Source: Paracoccaceae bacterium (lineage in GTDB: Bacteria > Pseudomonadota > Alphaproteobacteria > Rhodobacterales > Rhodobacteraceae). Taken from it: 19,143 nucleotides of DNA. Each line of letters starts with the position of its first letter. Position 1 is the stretch's first letter. The stretch is from contig PWWF01000124.1 in NCBI GenBank assembly GCA_003561595.1, positions 1-19,143 of the forward strand, read 5' to 3'. Made by a program: the position numbers and the translations under genes. The notes beneath the pieces were generated by a model. That model was not told the DNA's origin. It did no database searches and saw only the letters and a list, made by a program, of their open reading frames with translations. Of this stretch, positions 1 to 6,911 are shown one piece after another.

Positions 1-263
1 CGCGTGCCATCATTGCTGGCATTATCCACAAAGATGAAATGCTGCACGCCAAGGCGGCGGTAATGGTGCAGGAACCAGTCCAGGCGCTCGGCCTCATTGC
101 GCAGGGTGCAGAACAGCAGGATCGCCCCGCGCGGGATGGGTCTACGCCTCAGACAGGTCAGTTCGCGCGCCTTGAGGATGGCGCGCGCGCGCAGGCGGCG
201 GCGCTTCCAGTGCATCCGAAAGGTGAACCAGCGATCCTGCGCCGGGGGTAGCGGGGTGAACAT
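1..263 (-). CDS. Glycosyltransferase family 2 protein, N-terminal fragment
   Basis: This gene is cut by the left edge of the window; only the first 87 codons are present. The ATG at 263 is preceded by an AGGAGAGG ribosome site 7 bases upstream. After a basic N-terminal stretch (many Arg, with WKRRRLRARA) comes FCTLRNEAERLDWFLHHY followed by FIFVDNASNDGT. That pairing is the nucleotide-sugar binding start of GT-A type family 2 transferases of the Glyco_tranf_2_4 kind, where the NEA and VDNxSxDGT motifs begin the Rossmann-like fold. The donor, acceptor and DxD metal site lie outside the window, so the substrate cannot be named. It sits 73 bases downstream of the mechanosensitive channel gene on the same strand and could be the last gene of that transcript. 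The family call is fairly secure; the role in surface polysaccharide is inference. Confidence 0.8.
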   Translation of the reverse strand, partial: MFTPLPPAQDRWFTFRMHWKRRRLRARAILKARELTCLRRRPIPRGAILLFCTLRNEAERLDWFLHHYRRLGVQHFIFVDNASNDGT

Positions 264-336
264 GCGCGGCCTCTCCTGCGCGGCAGCAGACCCCAATCGC
301 GCCGCAGGCGCAAGCCATCCGTCGCCGCGCGCGACG

Positions 337-2799
337 TCAGCGCCCGTCCTCGCCGCTCGCGCTGGCGTCGTCGCTCAGCCCCTCGATCACATCGCCCATA
401 CTGTCGCGGCGCAGCCCGTCCTGTGCGGGTTTCTCGAACTCGGGGGGCGGGGCGGCAGGCGGCGGGTCGCCGCGCAGCACTTCGGGGTTGCGCAGCCAGA
501 CATCGCGCTGCGCGAACGGGATCTCGATACCTTCCTCGCGGAAGCGCTGGGCGATCTGGTGGCGGATTTCGGTACGTACCGACAGGCCAAAGGCCACATC
601 ACTCAGCACCATGCGCAGCTCGAATTCCAGCGCGTCCGCCCCGAAATCATTGAACAGGACCGTAGGCGGCGGGTCAATCAGCGCAAGCGGCTGCGCATCG
701 CCGATTTCCTGCAGGATGCGTTCGACCTTGCGCGTATCCGACCCGTAGGCCACACCCACAACGACCGATACCCGGCCCAGCGAACTGTAGCGCGTCCAGT
801 TCGTCACGGTGCCCGAGATCAGGTCGGCATTGGGCACGATCACATCGGTCCGGTCAAAAGTCTCGATCCGGGTCGAACGGACCGAGATGCTCTTCACGAT
901 CCCCATCGTGCCACCGACCTCGATCCAGTCGCCCTCGGCCACCGGGCGTTCGATCAGCAGGATCACGCCCGAGATGAAGTTCGACACGATGTTCTGCAGG
1001 CCAAAGCCGATGCCCACCGACAGCGCGCCCGCGACAATCACCAGGCCCGACAGGTCGATCCCGGCGGTCGAGATCGCGACCAGTGCCGCGATGAAAATCC
1101 CGACATAGCCGGTGCCCGAAATAACCGCCTTTTGCCCGCCCGTATCGATCCGCGTCTTGGGCAGGACCGAACTGCCCAGCGCCCCCTGCACGGCACGGGT
1201 CAACATGTAGCCGATGGAAAAGACGATGATGAAGCTCAGGATATTGCCGGGCGCGATGCGTGTCTCGCCGATGCGGAAGCCCTCGCGCAGGACCTGAAGG
1301 ACCTCCATCAACTCGGTGACGCGCATGCCCCAGATCAGCGCGAACAGGGGCAGCGACATCAGCACCAGCGCGAAATTGATCAGCGCAGGGATCAGCGCAT
1401 CGGGATCGTCGGGGCCACGCTTGGTCAGCAAATCGTAGATGTCACTGACAAGCTGGGTCAGGAAGATCAGCGCCGTGATCATCCCCAGCGACATGATCGC
1501 CGGGAACAAGAGCGCCTGTGCCGCCTGCACATAGCCGATGCCCGCAAAGACCGGCGCGCCCAGGCCGATCGCCATGGCCAGCTTGCCCAGTATCCCCAGC
1601 ATCCGGTCGAAAAAACGGATCTCAAGCTGATCCTCGTCCATCAGGCGCAGATGCATCGACAACAGAACGCCCAGGCGGAACAGCACAACACCCGCCAGCA
1701 CCATCAACGGAAAGGCGATCACGGAATTGGCGGCATCGGACTGCGCCTCGGGGTTCAGATAGGCTGTCACAAGGAAATACAGGCCAAGGAACAGACCGAC
1801 CAGATTGGCCATGAACCGCCCTTCGCGCCGTCGTGGCGCAGGCAGGCGCAGCGAGAATTCGGTGTTGTCGCGGATCGGGAACATCTGCCGCCCGGCCCAG
1901 CGCGCGGTGAAATATCCCAGACCGGCCGTGACCATAGCCCCGGTCAGCGCTGTGCCGATATCCCCGAACAGCGATGTCGTCTCCAGCGCGAGGGCAAGCG
2001 CGAAGACGGCCGCCACGGGCACGATGATCTGCGTCAGCGACATGACCTGCGCCAGCAGCCGTTTGCTGCGCTTGCCGCCCCCTTCGTCCAGCAGCCGCGC
2101 CACGAATCGCTCGATCCAGTCGCGTCCGCGCCACAGAACGAAGCCCGAGAACAGCACCAGCAGCAGCACAACCGGCAGGTTCGAGCGGAATTCGCGCATC
2201 CGTGCCGGGTCTTCGAGCGAACCAATCGTCTGGGTGGCAAAGGCGAATGTCGTGCCCCAGATCGCGTCGACCGCGGCGACCCAATTGACCGGGTTCAGCG
2301 GTGATGGCGACAGCGCGAGCAGTGCTTCGGCCTGACGTTCGCGCAGAGTGGTGTCGATCTGGCGGATCAGCCCGTCCGCGCGGCGAAAGGCTTCTTGTGC
2401 CGCGATGCCGGGGGCTTGCAGCGTGGCCAGTTGTTCCGACAGTTCCGCCCGGCGCTCTGCGATCTCGTCGGGCTCCGACTCCCCCTCCTCGGGTGGCGGA
2501 CCAAGCGCGGCAAGCTGATCACGCGTGGCCGAGATGCGCGAGGCATTGGCATCCTGCGCGGTCAGGAACCGCGCGCGATAGGTCACCAGATCCGAGCGCA
2601 GTTCCGACAGCACCGCGTCGCTGGTCAGCGTGCCATCGATCAGAGCTTCGGCCCGGTTGGCGAAGCCGCGCCATTCCTCAACCTCGGACGTCGTCAGTGC
2701 GATCTCCGCCTGCGCCTGTATCTGCGCAGGGGCAACAACAATCGCGGTCACGGATAGAAGGACGGCAAGGAAAGCCGCCCTGAGAGTCGAAATCAGCAC
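337..2799 (-). CDS. DUF3772 / MscS-family mechanosensitive ion channel
   Basis: This is an 820-residue inner-membrane channel of the large MscS type, which opens under membrane tension to release solutes after hypo-osmotic shock. A signal peptide covers about residues 1-29. A periplasmic helical region follows, with the DUF3772 pattern near 85-160 (LAALGPPPEEGESEPDEIAE). Several membrane helices lie between about 205 and 580. The pore helix and MscS core are at 585-670, with GALSVGIGFGLQNIVSNF at 591-608 and VPNADLISGTVTNW at 655-668. A cytoplasmic alpha/beta vestibule follows and a Pro- and acid-rich tail ends the protein. The start is GTG. Its GGAG ribosome site lies inside the last codons of the cysteine synthase gene, and only 7 bases separate the two, so they are very probably cotranscribed and translationally coupled. 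The family call is firm. The exact subtype (YbiO- or MscK-like) is not resolved. Confidence 0.93.
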   Translation of the reverse strand: MLISTLRAAFLAVLLSVTAIVVAPAQIQAQAEIALTTSEVEEWRGFANRAEALIDGTLTSDAVLSELRSDLVTYRARFLTAQDANASRISATRDQLAALGPPPEEGESEPDEIAERRAELSEQLATLQAPGIAAQEAFRRADGLIRQIDTTLRERQAEALLALSPSPLNPVNWVAAVDAIWGTTFAFATQTIGSLEDPARMREFRSNLPVVLLLVLFSGFVLWRGRDWIERFVARLLDEGGGKRSKRLLAQVMSLTQIIVPVAAVFALALALETTSLFGDIGTALTGAMVTAGLGYFTARWAGRQMFPIRDNTEFSLRLPAPRRREGRFMANLVGLFLGLYFLVTAYLNPEAQSDAANSVIAFPLMVLAGVVLFRLGVLLSMHLRLMDEDQLEIRFFDRMLGILGKLAMAIGLGAPVFAGIGYVQAAQALLFPAIMSLGMITALIFLTQLVSDIYDLLTKRGPDDPDALIPALINFALVLMSLPLFALIWGMRVTELMEVLQVLREGFRIGETRIAPGNILSFIIVFSIGYMLTRAVQGALGSSVLPKTRIDTGGQKAVISGTGYVGIFIAALVAISTAGIDLSGLVIVAGALSVGIGFGLQNIVSNFISGVILLIERPVAEGDWIEVGGTMGIVKSISVRSTRIETFDRTDVIVPNADLISGTVTNWTRYSSLGRVSVVVGVAYGSDTRKVERILQEIGDAQPLALIDPPPTVLFNDFGADALEFELRMVLSDVAFGLSVRTEIRHQIAQRFREEGIEIPFAQRDVWLRNPEVLRGDPPPAAPPPEFEKPAQDGLRRDSMGDVIEGLSDDASASGEDGR

Positions 2800-2806
2800 G
2801 GCAGGA

Positions 2807-3838
2807 TCACTCCACCATCACATCGGGCAGCGCGCGGGGGTTGCGGTCCATCCAGTCAGGCACCGGCAGGTCCTTGCTGCGCAGGAAGTCGGGGTTGAAC
2901 AGCTTGCTTTGATAGCGCGTGCCATAATCGCACAGAATGGTCACGATGGTATGGCCCGGCCCCATCTCGTGTGCCATGCGGATCGCACCCGCCACATTCA
3001 CACCTGATGACCCGCCCAGGCACAACCCCTCTTCGGCCAGCAGGTCAAAGACGATGGGCAGCGCCTCGGAATCGGGGATCTGGGTGCAGAAATCCGGCAC
3101 CAGCCCTTCCAGATTGGCCGTGATGCGCCCCTGCCCGATCCCTTCGCTGATCGAATCGCCTTCGGATTTGAACTCTCCGGTCGTGTAGAAGCTGTAAAGC
3201 GCGGCCCCCATCGGATCGGCGAGGCCAATCCTTACACCCTTGGGCTGCAACGCCTGCGCCACCCCGGCCAGCGTGCCACCCGACCCGACGGCGCAGATGA
3301 AGCCATTGACGCGACCCTCGGTCTGGTCCCAGATTTCGGGGCCTGTGGTTTCAATATGCGCCTGCCGGTTGGCCACATTGTCGAACTGATTGGCCCAGAT
3401 CGCGCCCGCAGGTTCCGACTTTGCCAGCTCCTCGGCCAGACGCCCGGAATAGCGCACATAATTGTTCGGGTTGCGGTAGGGGGCGGCGGGCACCTCGACC
3501 AGTTCGGCCCCTGCCAGGCGCAGCATGTCCTTCTTTTCCTGACTTTGCGTCTTGGGAATGACAATGACCGTGCGAAACCCCATCGAGGCCCCGACCAGCG
3601 CCAGCCCGATCCCGGTATTGCCGGCGGTCCCCTCGACAATCGTGCCGCCGGGGCGCAGCGCCCCGCGCGCAACCGCATCGCGGATGATATACAGCGCGGC
3701 GCGGTCCTTGACCGACTGGCCCGGATTCATGAATTCCGCCTTGCCCAGAATCTCGCACCCCGTCGCATCGCTGGCCTTGTTCAGCCGGATGAGCGGGGTG
3801 TTTCCGATGGCGTGCGACAGATCAGCGTGAATGGTCAT
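2807..3838 (-). CDS. cysK: Cysteine synthase A (O-acetylserine sulfhydrylase family)
   Basis: This 343-residue PLP enzyme belongs to fold type II and would join O-acetylserine and sulfide into cysteine in the cytoplasm. The PLP lysine is K44 in NPGQSVKDRAA. The substrate loop is EGTAGNTGIGLA at 69-80, where classical CysK has EPTSGNTG. The phosphate-binding loop is GSGGT at 185-189, and GGSSGVNVAGA at 275-285 supplies the serine near the pyridine nitrogen. The EGTAGNTG variant is, from memory, frequent in alphaproteobacterial cysteine synthases and in the yeast Mcy1 type, so the exact substrate is less certain than the family. The ATG at 3838 has GGGAG six bases upstream. A 29-bp dyad lies just upstream of the ribosome site. 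The next gene, an MscS channel, follows after 7 bases. No CBS regulatory domain is present. Confidence 0.9.
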   Translation of the reverse strand: MTIHADLSHAIGNTPLIRLNKASDATGCEILGKAEFMNPGQSVKDRAALYIIRDAVARGALRPGGTIVEGTAGNTGIGLALVGASMGFRTVIVIPKTQSQEKKDMLRLAGAELVEVPAAPYRNPNNYVRYSGRLAEELAKSEPAGAIWANQFDNVANRQAHIETTGPEIWDQTEGRVNGFICAVGSGGTLAGVAQALQPKGVRIGLADPMGAALYSFYTTGEFKSEGDSISEGIGQGRITANLEGLVPDFCTQIPDSEALPIVFDLLAEEGLCLGGSSGVNVAGAIRMAHEMGPGHTIVTILCDYGTRYQSKLFNPDFLRSKDLPVPDWMDRNPRALPDVMVE

Positions 3839-3852
3839 GACATGCTCCCGTT

Positions 3853-3881
3853 TCCCGAGGGGTATGACGTACCGTTCGGGA
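3853..3881. promoter_or_regulatory. 29-bp dyad upstream of cysteine synthase (operator or leader hairpin)
   Basis: The arms TCCCGAGGGGTA (3853-3864) and TACCGTTCGGGA (3870-3881) match at 10 of 12 positions in inverted orientation, around a 5-base centre TGACG. The dyad is 15-43 bases upstream of the cysteine synthase ATG, beyond its ribosome site. On the minus strand a possible -35 TTGCCA (3882-3887) abuts it and a possible -10 CATACC (3861-3866) lies within it. That spacing is only 15 bases, so the promoter call is weak. The dyad is seen directly. Its role as a repressor or activator site in sulfur control is inference. Confidence 0.5.
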
Positions 3882-3895
3882 TGGCAAGCGCGTCA

Positions 3896-3907
3896 CACGC
3901 GCGCGTG
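3896..3907. repeat. Perfect 12-bp alternating palindrome
   Basis: CACGCGCGCGTG is a perfect self-complementary 12-mer. It lies in the 95-base gap between the membrane protein gene (stop at 3934) and the cysteine synthase start, upstream of the 29-bp dyad. It could be a protein site or part of a weak stem-loop ending the upstream transcript. There is no U-tract, and alternating CG is common in this genome, so significance is uncertain. Confidence 0.3.
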
Positions 3908-3933
3908 ACCCCGCTTGATGCGCGCCTGCCGAA

Positions 3934-4386
3934 TCACAATGTGCCGTAACGCTTGGCCGTGCGCGCATAAAGCCAGAGGCCCCCTGTCACCGCCGTCTGG
4001 CTGGCGGCAAAAAACAGCGGGTCGATACCCCCCATCGGGCCAGCCCCCTGCACAAAGGCCAGCACACCCCAGATCAGTGCGACAAAGGCCGCCAGCAGAG
4101 CCAGCGACAGGATGAAGACCGACGCACGATCCCCCAGCAACAGCAGGAACGCGCCCAACAGGCCGACCCAGATCGTCACGGTAAACGCGATTGACGACCA
4201 TTGCGGCAGCTCTGCAAAGAAGGGGCGCAGGCCAAGCGGCGGGGGCAGGATCAGCAAGCCACCCAACGCATCATAGCGCGCGTGAACATATTCGAACCCG
4301 TGAAGTGCGAACCACAATGTGCCGACGACACCGAACAGCGTGACGAAGAAACTGCGTTGCTTTGTTGCGGATTTTGCATCGGCCAT
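3934..4386 (-). CDS. Hypothetical four-helix membrane protein
   Basis: I do not recognise a named family for this 150-residue protein. Hydrophobic segments at about 13-32, 63-85, 89-112 and 121-141 suggest four membrane helices. The N-terminus is basic and polar (MADAKSATKQRS) and the tail is basic (ARTAKRYGTL), consistent with both ends in the cytoplasm. The start was placed at the ATG at 4386 rather than the first in-frame start at 4446, because GGGAG stands 7 bases before it and because the extra 20 residues look non-coding. Gly/Pro loops (LPPPLGL, GAGPMGG) separate the helices. It lies upstream of cysteine synthase on the same strand with a 95-base gap holding two inverted repeats, so cotranscription is doubtful. 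Function unknown. Confidence 0.75.
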   Translation of the reverse strand: MADAKSATKQRSFFVTLFGVVGTLWFALHGFEYVHARYDALGGLLILPPPLGLRPFFAELPQWSSIAFTVTIWVGLLGAFLLLLGDRASVFILSLALLAAFVALIWGVLAFVQGAGPMGGIDPLFFAASQTAVTGGLWLYARTAKRYGTL

Positions 4387-4481
4387 AGGCAACTCCCTGT
4401 TTTGCGTCAGATTGCCCTGCCCCGCGCGCGGTGTCCAGCCCCACAAGGTCCGCTATCCGCCTCTGTGCGCGATTGACATGC

Positions 4482-4512
4482 AAAACGCCCTGCCGGTGCA
4501 GGCAGGGCGTTT
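4482..4512 (-). terminator. Intrinsic terminator downstream of Hint-domain gene
   Basis: A perfect 12-bp stem (4483-4494 with 4501-4512) surrounds the 6-base loop GGTGCA. Read on the minus strand, the stem ends in TTTT, 25 bases past the stop of the Hint-domain gene. A T-run also ends the stem on the plus strand, but no plus-strand gene enters it. Confidence 0.85.
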
Positions 4513-4536
4513 GACGATGTCGTAGGTTTCGCGGTG

Positions 4537-5610
4537 TCAGGCCGCGAACAGCAGACGCGATTCATGCAGGCGCAGGGTCATGCGCGCCGCCTTGAACTTG
4601 CCCGCGCCGCGCTGATCGTTCAGTTCGGGAAACAGCGCCATGATCTCGTCGCGCTGCTCGGCGCCCAGACCATCCAGCGAGTATTGCGCGGGTTGGAAGC
4701 TCTCGCTCCACAGCCCGTCACCCAGCACGATCTGATGCGAATCGAACATGATATGCACATAGGTGACTGCGCCCGTGTCACGCTCGATCCCCGGATTACC
4801 GACCAGATGCCCCGCCGGGACAAGCACTTCGCTTTCCCCGAACAGCACTTCGGCACGCGGTCCGGTGACAAGAACCCGGTGCGACGGCGATACCCGCGTG
4901 TCACATTCGGGCGTGTTAGGGCCGAGCGCGCCCGCGCGCAGGATCACCGCTGCGAAACCGGGCATCGCGGCAATGTCAGACTCATTCATTGCACGCTGTC
5001 CGACCCATTGCAGCGCCATGTAGCCATGGTCGCGCGTCAGTACCAGATCGCCGGGTTTCAGGTCCTCGACCCGCTTGCGCCCGTCTGCAGTGTCGATCAG
5101 CGTGCCCAACACGAAACAGGGGATCTTGACATCCTTGTCATCCCCCAGCTTGTTGCCATCGCCGTCACGATTGAGGTTGATCGCTTTTTCATCCGTCAGT
5201 GGCGAAGTCACCTCAATGCTGTTGATCAGCCCCGGTTGCCACCCCGCATCATTGAAATCATCCGAGGGCGAGGCGATCACCAGTTCCTCGCCCGCTTCAT
5301 TTGTCAGCACAAGATAGAGCGTCTGCCCCTCTTGCTGGAATTCGTCCTTGGTGCCCTCGTTCATCGTGTAGGTCGACAACGCGTTATAGGCCGAGGAGAG
5401 CGTGAAGGTCTCACCACCGATCTCGGTGGTTGATCCGATCGGGATCGTGCCAAACTCATTGTCGGTCTGAAAGGTCACCCCGTTCAGGACATCGATCAGG
5501 CCTGTCTCATCCGGATCATCGCTCCACTCGAAGCGGGACCCTACCGGCAATGTATCGTCTAGGCCCGGGCTGTTAATCAAGATCAGGTCATTGATTGTTA
5601 CTTCAGACAT
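4537..5610 (-). CDS. Hint-domain (Hint_2, Hedgehog/intein-like) protein with intact active-site motifs
   Basis: This 357-residue protein carries an autoprocessing-type Hint domain at about 163-305. Cys165 in IPCFVLGTLIDTADG is the expected nucleophile. KPGDLVLTRDHG (185-196) is the conserved second strand. SPSHRVLV (241-248) is the counterpart of the block B Thr-x-x-His motif, and VHIMFDSHQIVLGDG lies near the domain end. Residues 1-145 are acidic, without a signal peptide, and match no domain I know. Just before Cys165 an Asp-rich loop (149-160, pattern DxDxNxLxDxxD) resembles an EF-hand calcium loop. The start was set at the ATG at 5610, with AGGGTGG upstream, rather than a GTG nine bases earlier. 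No HN splice junction or C-extein is seen, so it is not a classical intein. Cleavage activity and export are inference. Confidence 0.88.
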   Translation of the reverse strand: MSEVTINDLILINSPGLDDTLPVGSRFEWSDDPDETGLIDVLNGVTFQTDNEFGTIPIGSTTEIGGETFTLSSAYNALSTYTMNEGTKDEFQQEGQTLYLVLTNEAGEELVIASPSDDFNDAGWQPGLINSIEVTSPLTDEKAINLNRDGDGNKLGDDKDVKIPCFVLGTLIDTADGRKRVEDLKPGDLVLTRDHGYMALQWVGQRAMNESDIAAMPGFAAVILRAGALGPNTPECDTRVSPSHRVLVTGPRAEVLFGESEVLVPAGHLVGNPGIERDTGAVTYVHIMFDSHQIVLGDGLWSESFQPAQYSLDGLGAEQRDEIMALFPELNDQRGAGKFKAARMTLRLHESRLLFAA

Positions 5611-5948
5611 TCTAGCCACCCTTCGTCACCAACATCGCGAATTCCCTGAGGACCCGATGGTCCTGATCATGGGCACATCCGCGTGATCCACACTGTCGGC
5701 GCGCGCCTTCTCATTTGGAAAGCCCACGTCTCATTCGCACACTATCATATTCAAATGCCGCCCGAATAAGGCAAAAAAATGTCAGAACCCGATAGAATGC
5801 TTGGCAAGGCGCAGATTGCTTGCGTTTTGAAAACAATGTTGGGCGGTGTCGTGGGTTGCCACGAGAACACGAACAATTTTCACTGTCCCACACGGCATTC
5901 GGCGGTCGCCACAGGGACGACCGCCGATTCGCAACCTGCATTCAGGGG
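5611..5948. other. 338-bp intergenic region, relatively AT-rich, upstream of Hint gene
   Basis: No convincing gene lies here. Roughly 5720-5890 is clearly less GC-rich than the surroundings and has A/T runs. On the minus strand a possible -10 TATGAT (5744-5749) and -35 TTGCCT (5769-5774) are 19 bases apart, which is longer than ideal. An inverted repeat AGGACC-CGAT-GGTCCT (5649-5664) sits in the presumed leader of the Hint gene, about 40 bases from its start. A separate hairpin at 5899-5927 follows the DUF2189 gene. Short open frames on both strands here lack ribosome sites or recognisable products. Confidence 0.5.
5899..5927 (-). terminator. Stem-loop after DUF2189 gene, possible terminator
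   Basis: A perfect 10-bp stem (5899-5908 with 5918-5927) encloses a 9-base loop CCACAGGGA. It begins 21 bases past the DUF2189 stop on the minus strand. No U-tract follows, so it may instead be a 3' mRNA-stabilising hairpin. Confidence 0.45.
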
Positions 5949-6719
5949 TCAGGGAATCGCGCGCCGATACAGATGCCAGGTCGCATGCCCAAGAACCGGC
6001 AGCACCACGAACAGACCCAGAAAGGCCGGGATCATCGCGACAAACAGCAGCCCCGCGATCACGGCAGCCCAGGTCAGCATGACCTTGAGATTCAGGCGCA
6101 CCGTCTCGACACTGGTGATCATGGCGGTCACGAAATCGACCTCGCGCTCCAGCAGCATCGGCAGGCTGATCACAGTCACCGAAAACAGAAACAGCGCGAC
6201 CAATGCGCCCACGATACTCCCCACCAGCAGCATCGACACGCCACCTGCGGACCACAGCATGCCCATAGTCTCGAACCCGATGCCCGTGCGCGCCATGAAA
6301 ATCGCAAATATCCCACGCGCGAGGATGATCCAGAAACCAAAGACAATCAGCACCATGACCGCGATCAGGGCAAGCTGGCCATCGCCCCGGCCTTTCAGCG
6401 CGCTCAGCACGGGCGGCCAGTTCAGCGGCTCTCCAGCTTCGCGACGGCGGCTGACCTCATAGAGGCCGATAGCGGCGAACGGGGCAAAGAGCGGAAAGCC
6501 CGCAGCAATGGGAATGAACCAGACAGGTTGCCCGGCGGCCCCCAGCCCGAACCACAATCCCAGCCCGCCCAGCACATAGACCAGAGCAAAGAACAAGCCA
6601 AAGGCGGGTGCGGCACGGAAATCATCCCAGCCCTGATGCAATACCGCGCGCAGATCGGCCTCGGACAATGTACGCGGGCTTGCGGCAGGCGGGGTGCCGG
6701 GAAGGATCTCGTCACTCAT
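5949..6719 (-). CDS. DUF2189 domain-containing integral membrane protein
   Basis: This 256-residue protein fits the DUF2189 family of multi-spanning inner-membrane proteins of unknown function. The N-terminus is cytoplasmic-looking and proline-rich. The family start GWDDFRAAPAFGLFFALVY (30-48) leads into the first helix. Further hydrophobic segments lie at about 66-88, 117-141, 160-188 and 212-245. The C-terminus GHATWHLYRRAI (244-255) is the usual family ending. The ATG at 6719 has AGGAG 11 bases upstream, and a sigma70-like promoter with a 17-base spacer lies 30-60 bases upstream, so it is probably a single-gene transcript. Neighbours (prfB on one side, a Hint protein on the other) give no functional clue. 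Confidence 0.88.
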   Translation of the reverse strand: MSDEILPGTPPAASPRTLSEADLRAVLHQGWDDFRAAPAFGLFFALVYVLGGLGLWFGLGAAGQPVWFIPIAAGFPLFAPFAAIGLYEVSRRREAGEPLNWPPVLSALKGRGDGQLALIAVMVLIVFGFWIILARGIFAIFMARTGIGFETMGMLWSAGGVSMLLVGSIVGALVALFLFSVTVISLPMLLEREVDFVTAMITSVETVRLNLKVMLTWAAVIAGLLFVAMIPAFLGLFVVLPVLGHATWHLYRRAIP

Positions 6720-6750
6720 CTGTTGTGTCTCCTGTCAGCGTCAGGGGCCA

Positions 6751-6779
6751 AGTATGGAAAGCGTCCCGCTCTCTGGCAA
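6751..6779 (-). promoter_or_regulatory. Candidate sigma70 promoter of DUF2189 gene
   Basis: On the minus strand, -35 TTGCCA (6774-6779) and -10 CATACT (6751-6756) are separated by exactly 17 bases. The predicted start lies about 25 bases upstream of the DUF2189 ATG at 6719. Confidence 0.5.
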
Positions 6780-6843
6780 GTGAATTCACGCAGGAATAGA
6801 GCCTTTAAAACATCTATCTGGAGCGCATGTTTCGTGCCAGCCC

Positions 6844-6899
6844 CGCCCCGCAGGGGCGAGCGCGCGCGAGCGGGTCATGGGCGGGTGGGAGGGGACCCC
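6844..6899 (-). terminator. GC-rich hairpin region after prfB, weak terminator candidate
   Basis: Just past the prfB stop the DNA is almost pure G/C. It contains GGGGACCCC (6891-6899) and a 6-bp stem CGCCCC-GCA-GGGGCG (6844-6858). Neither is followed by a U-tract. They may slow polymerase or end the transcript with Rho, but this is uncertain. Confidence 0.25.
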
Positions 6900-6911
6900 G
6901 AGCGCGCGCTT

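Noticed and set aside
97..2304. 735-codon open frame on the plus strand
   Set aside because: It lies antisense to the well-supported DUF3772/MscS channel gene. Its product is rich in Arg, His, Gln and Asp with no recognisable domain, as expected of a GC-driven shadow frame.
4537..5610. Possible intein inserted in a host protein
   Set aside because: No C-terminal His-Asn splice junction and no C-extein are visible. The protein is better described as a Hint_2 family member.
5711..5941. 76-codon minus-strand frame in the gap before the Hint gene
   Set aside because: No ribosome site, no recognisable motif, and it overlaps the hairpin after the DUF2189 gene.
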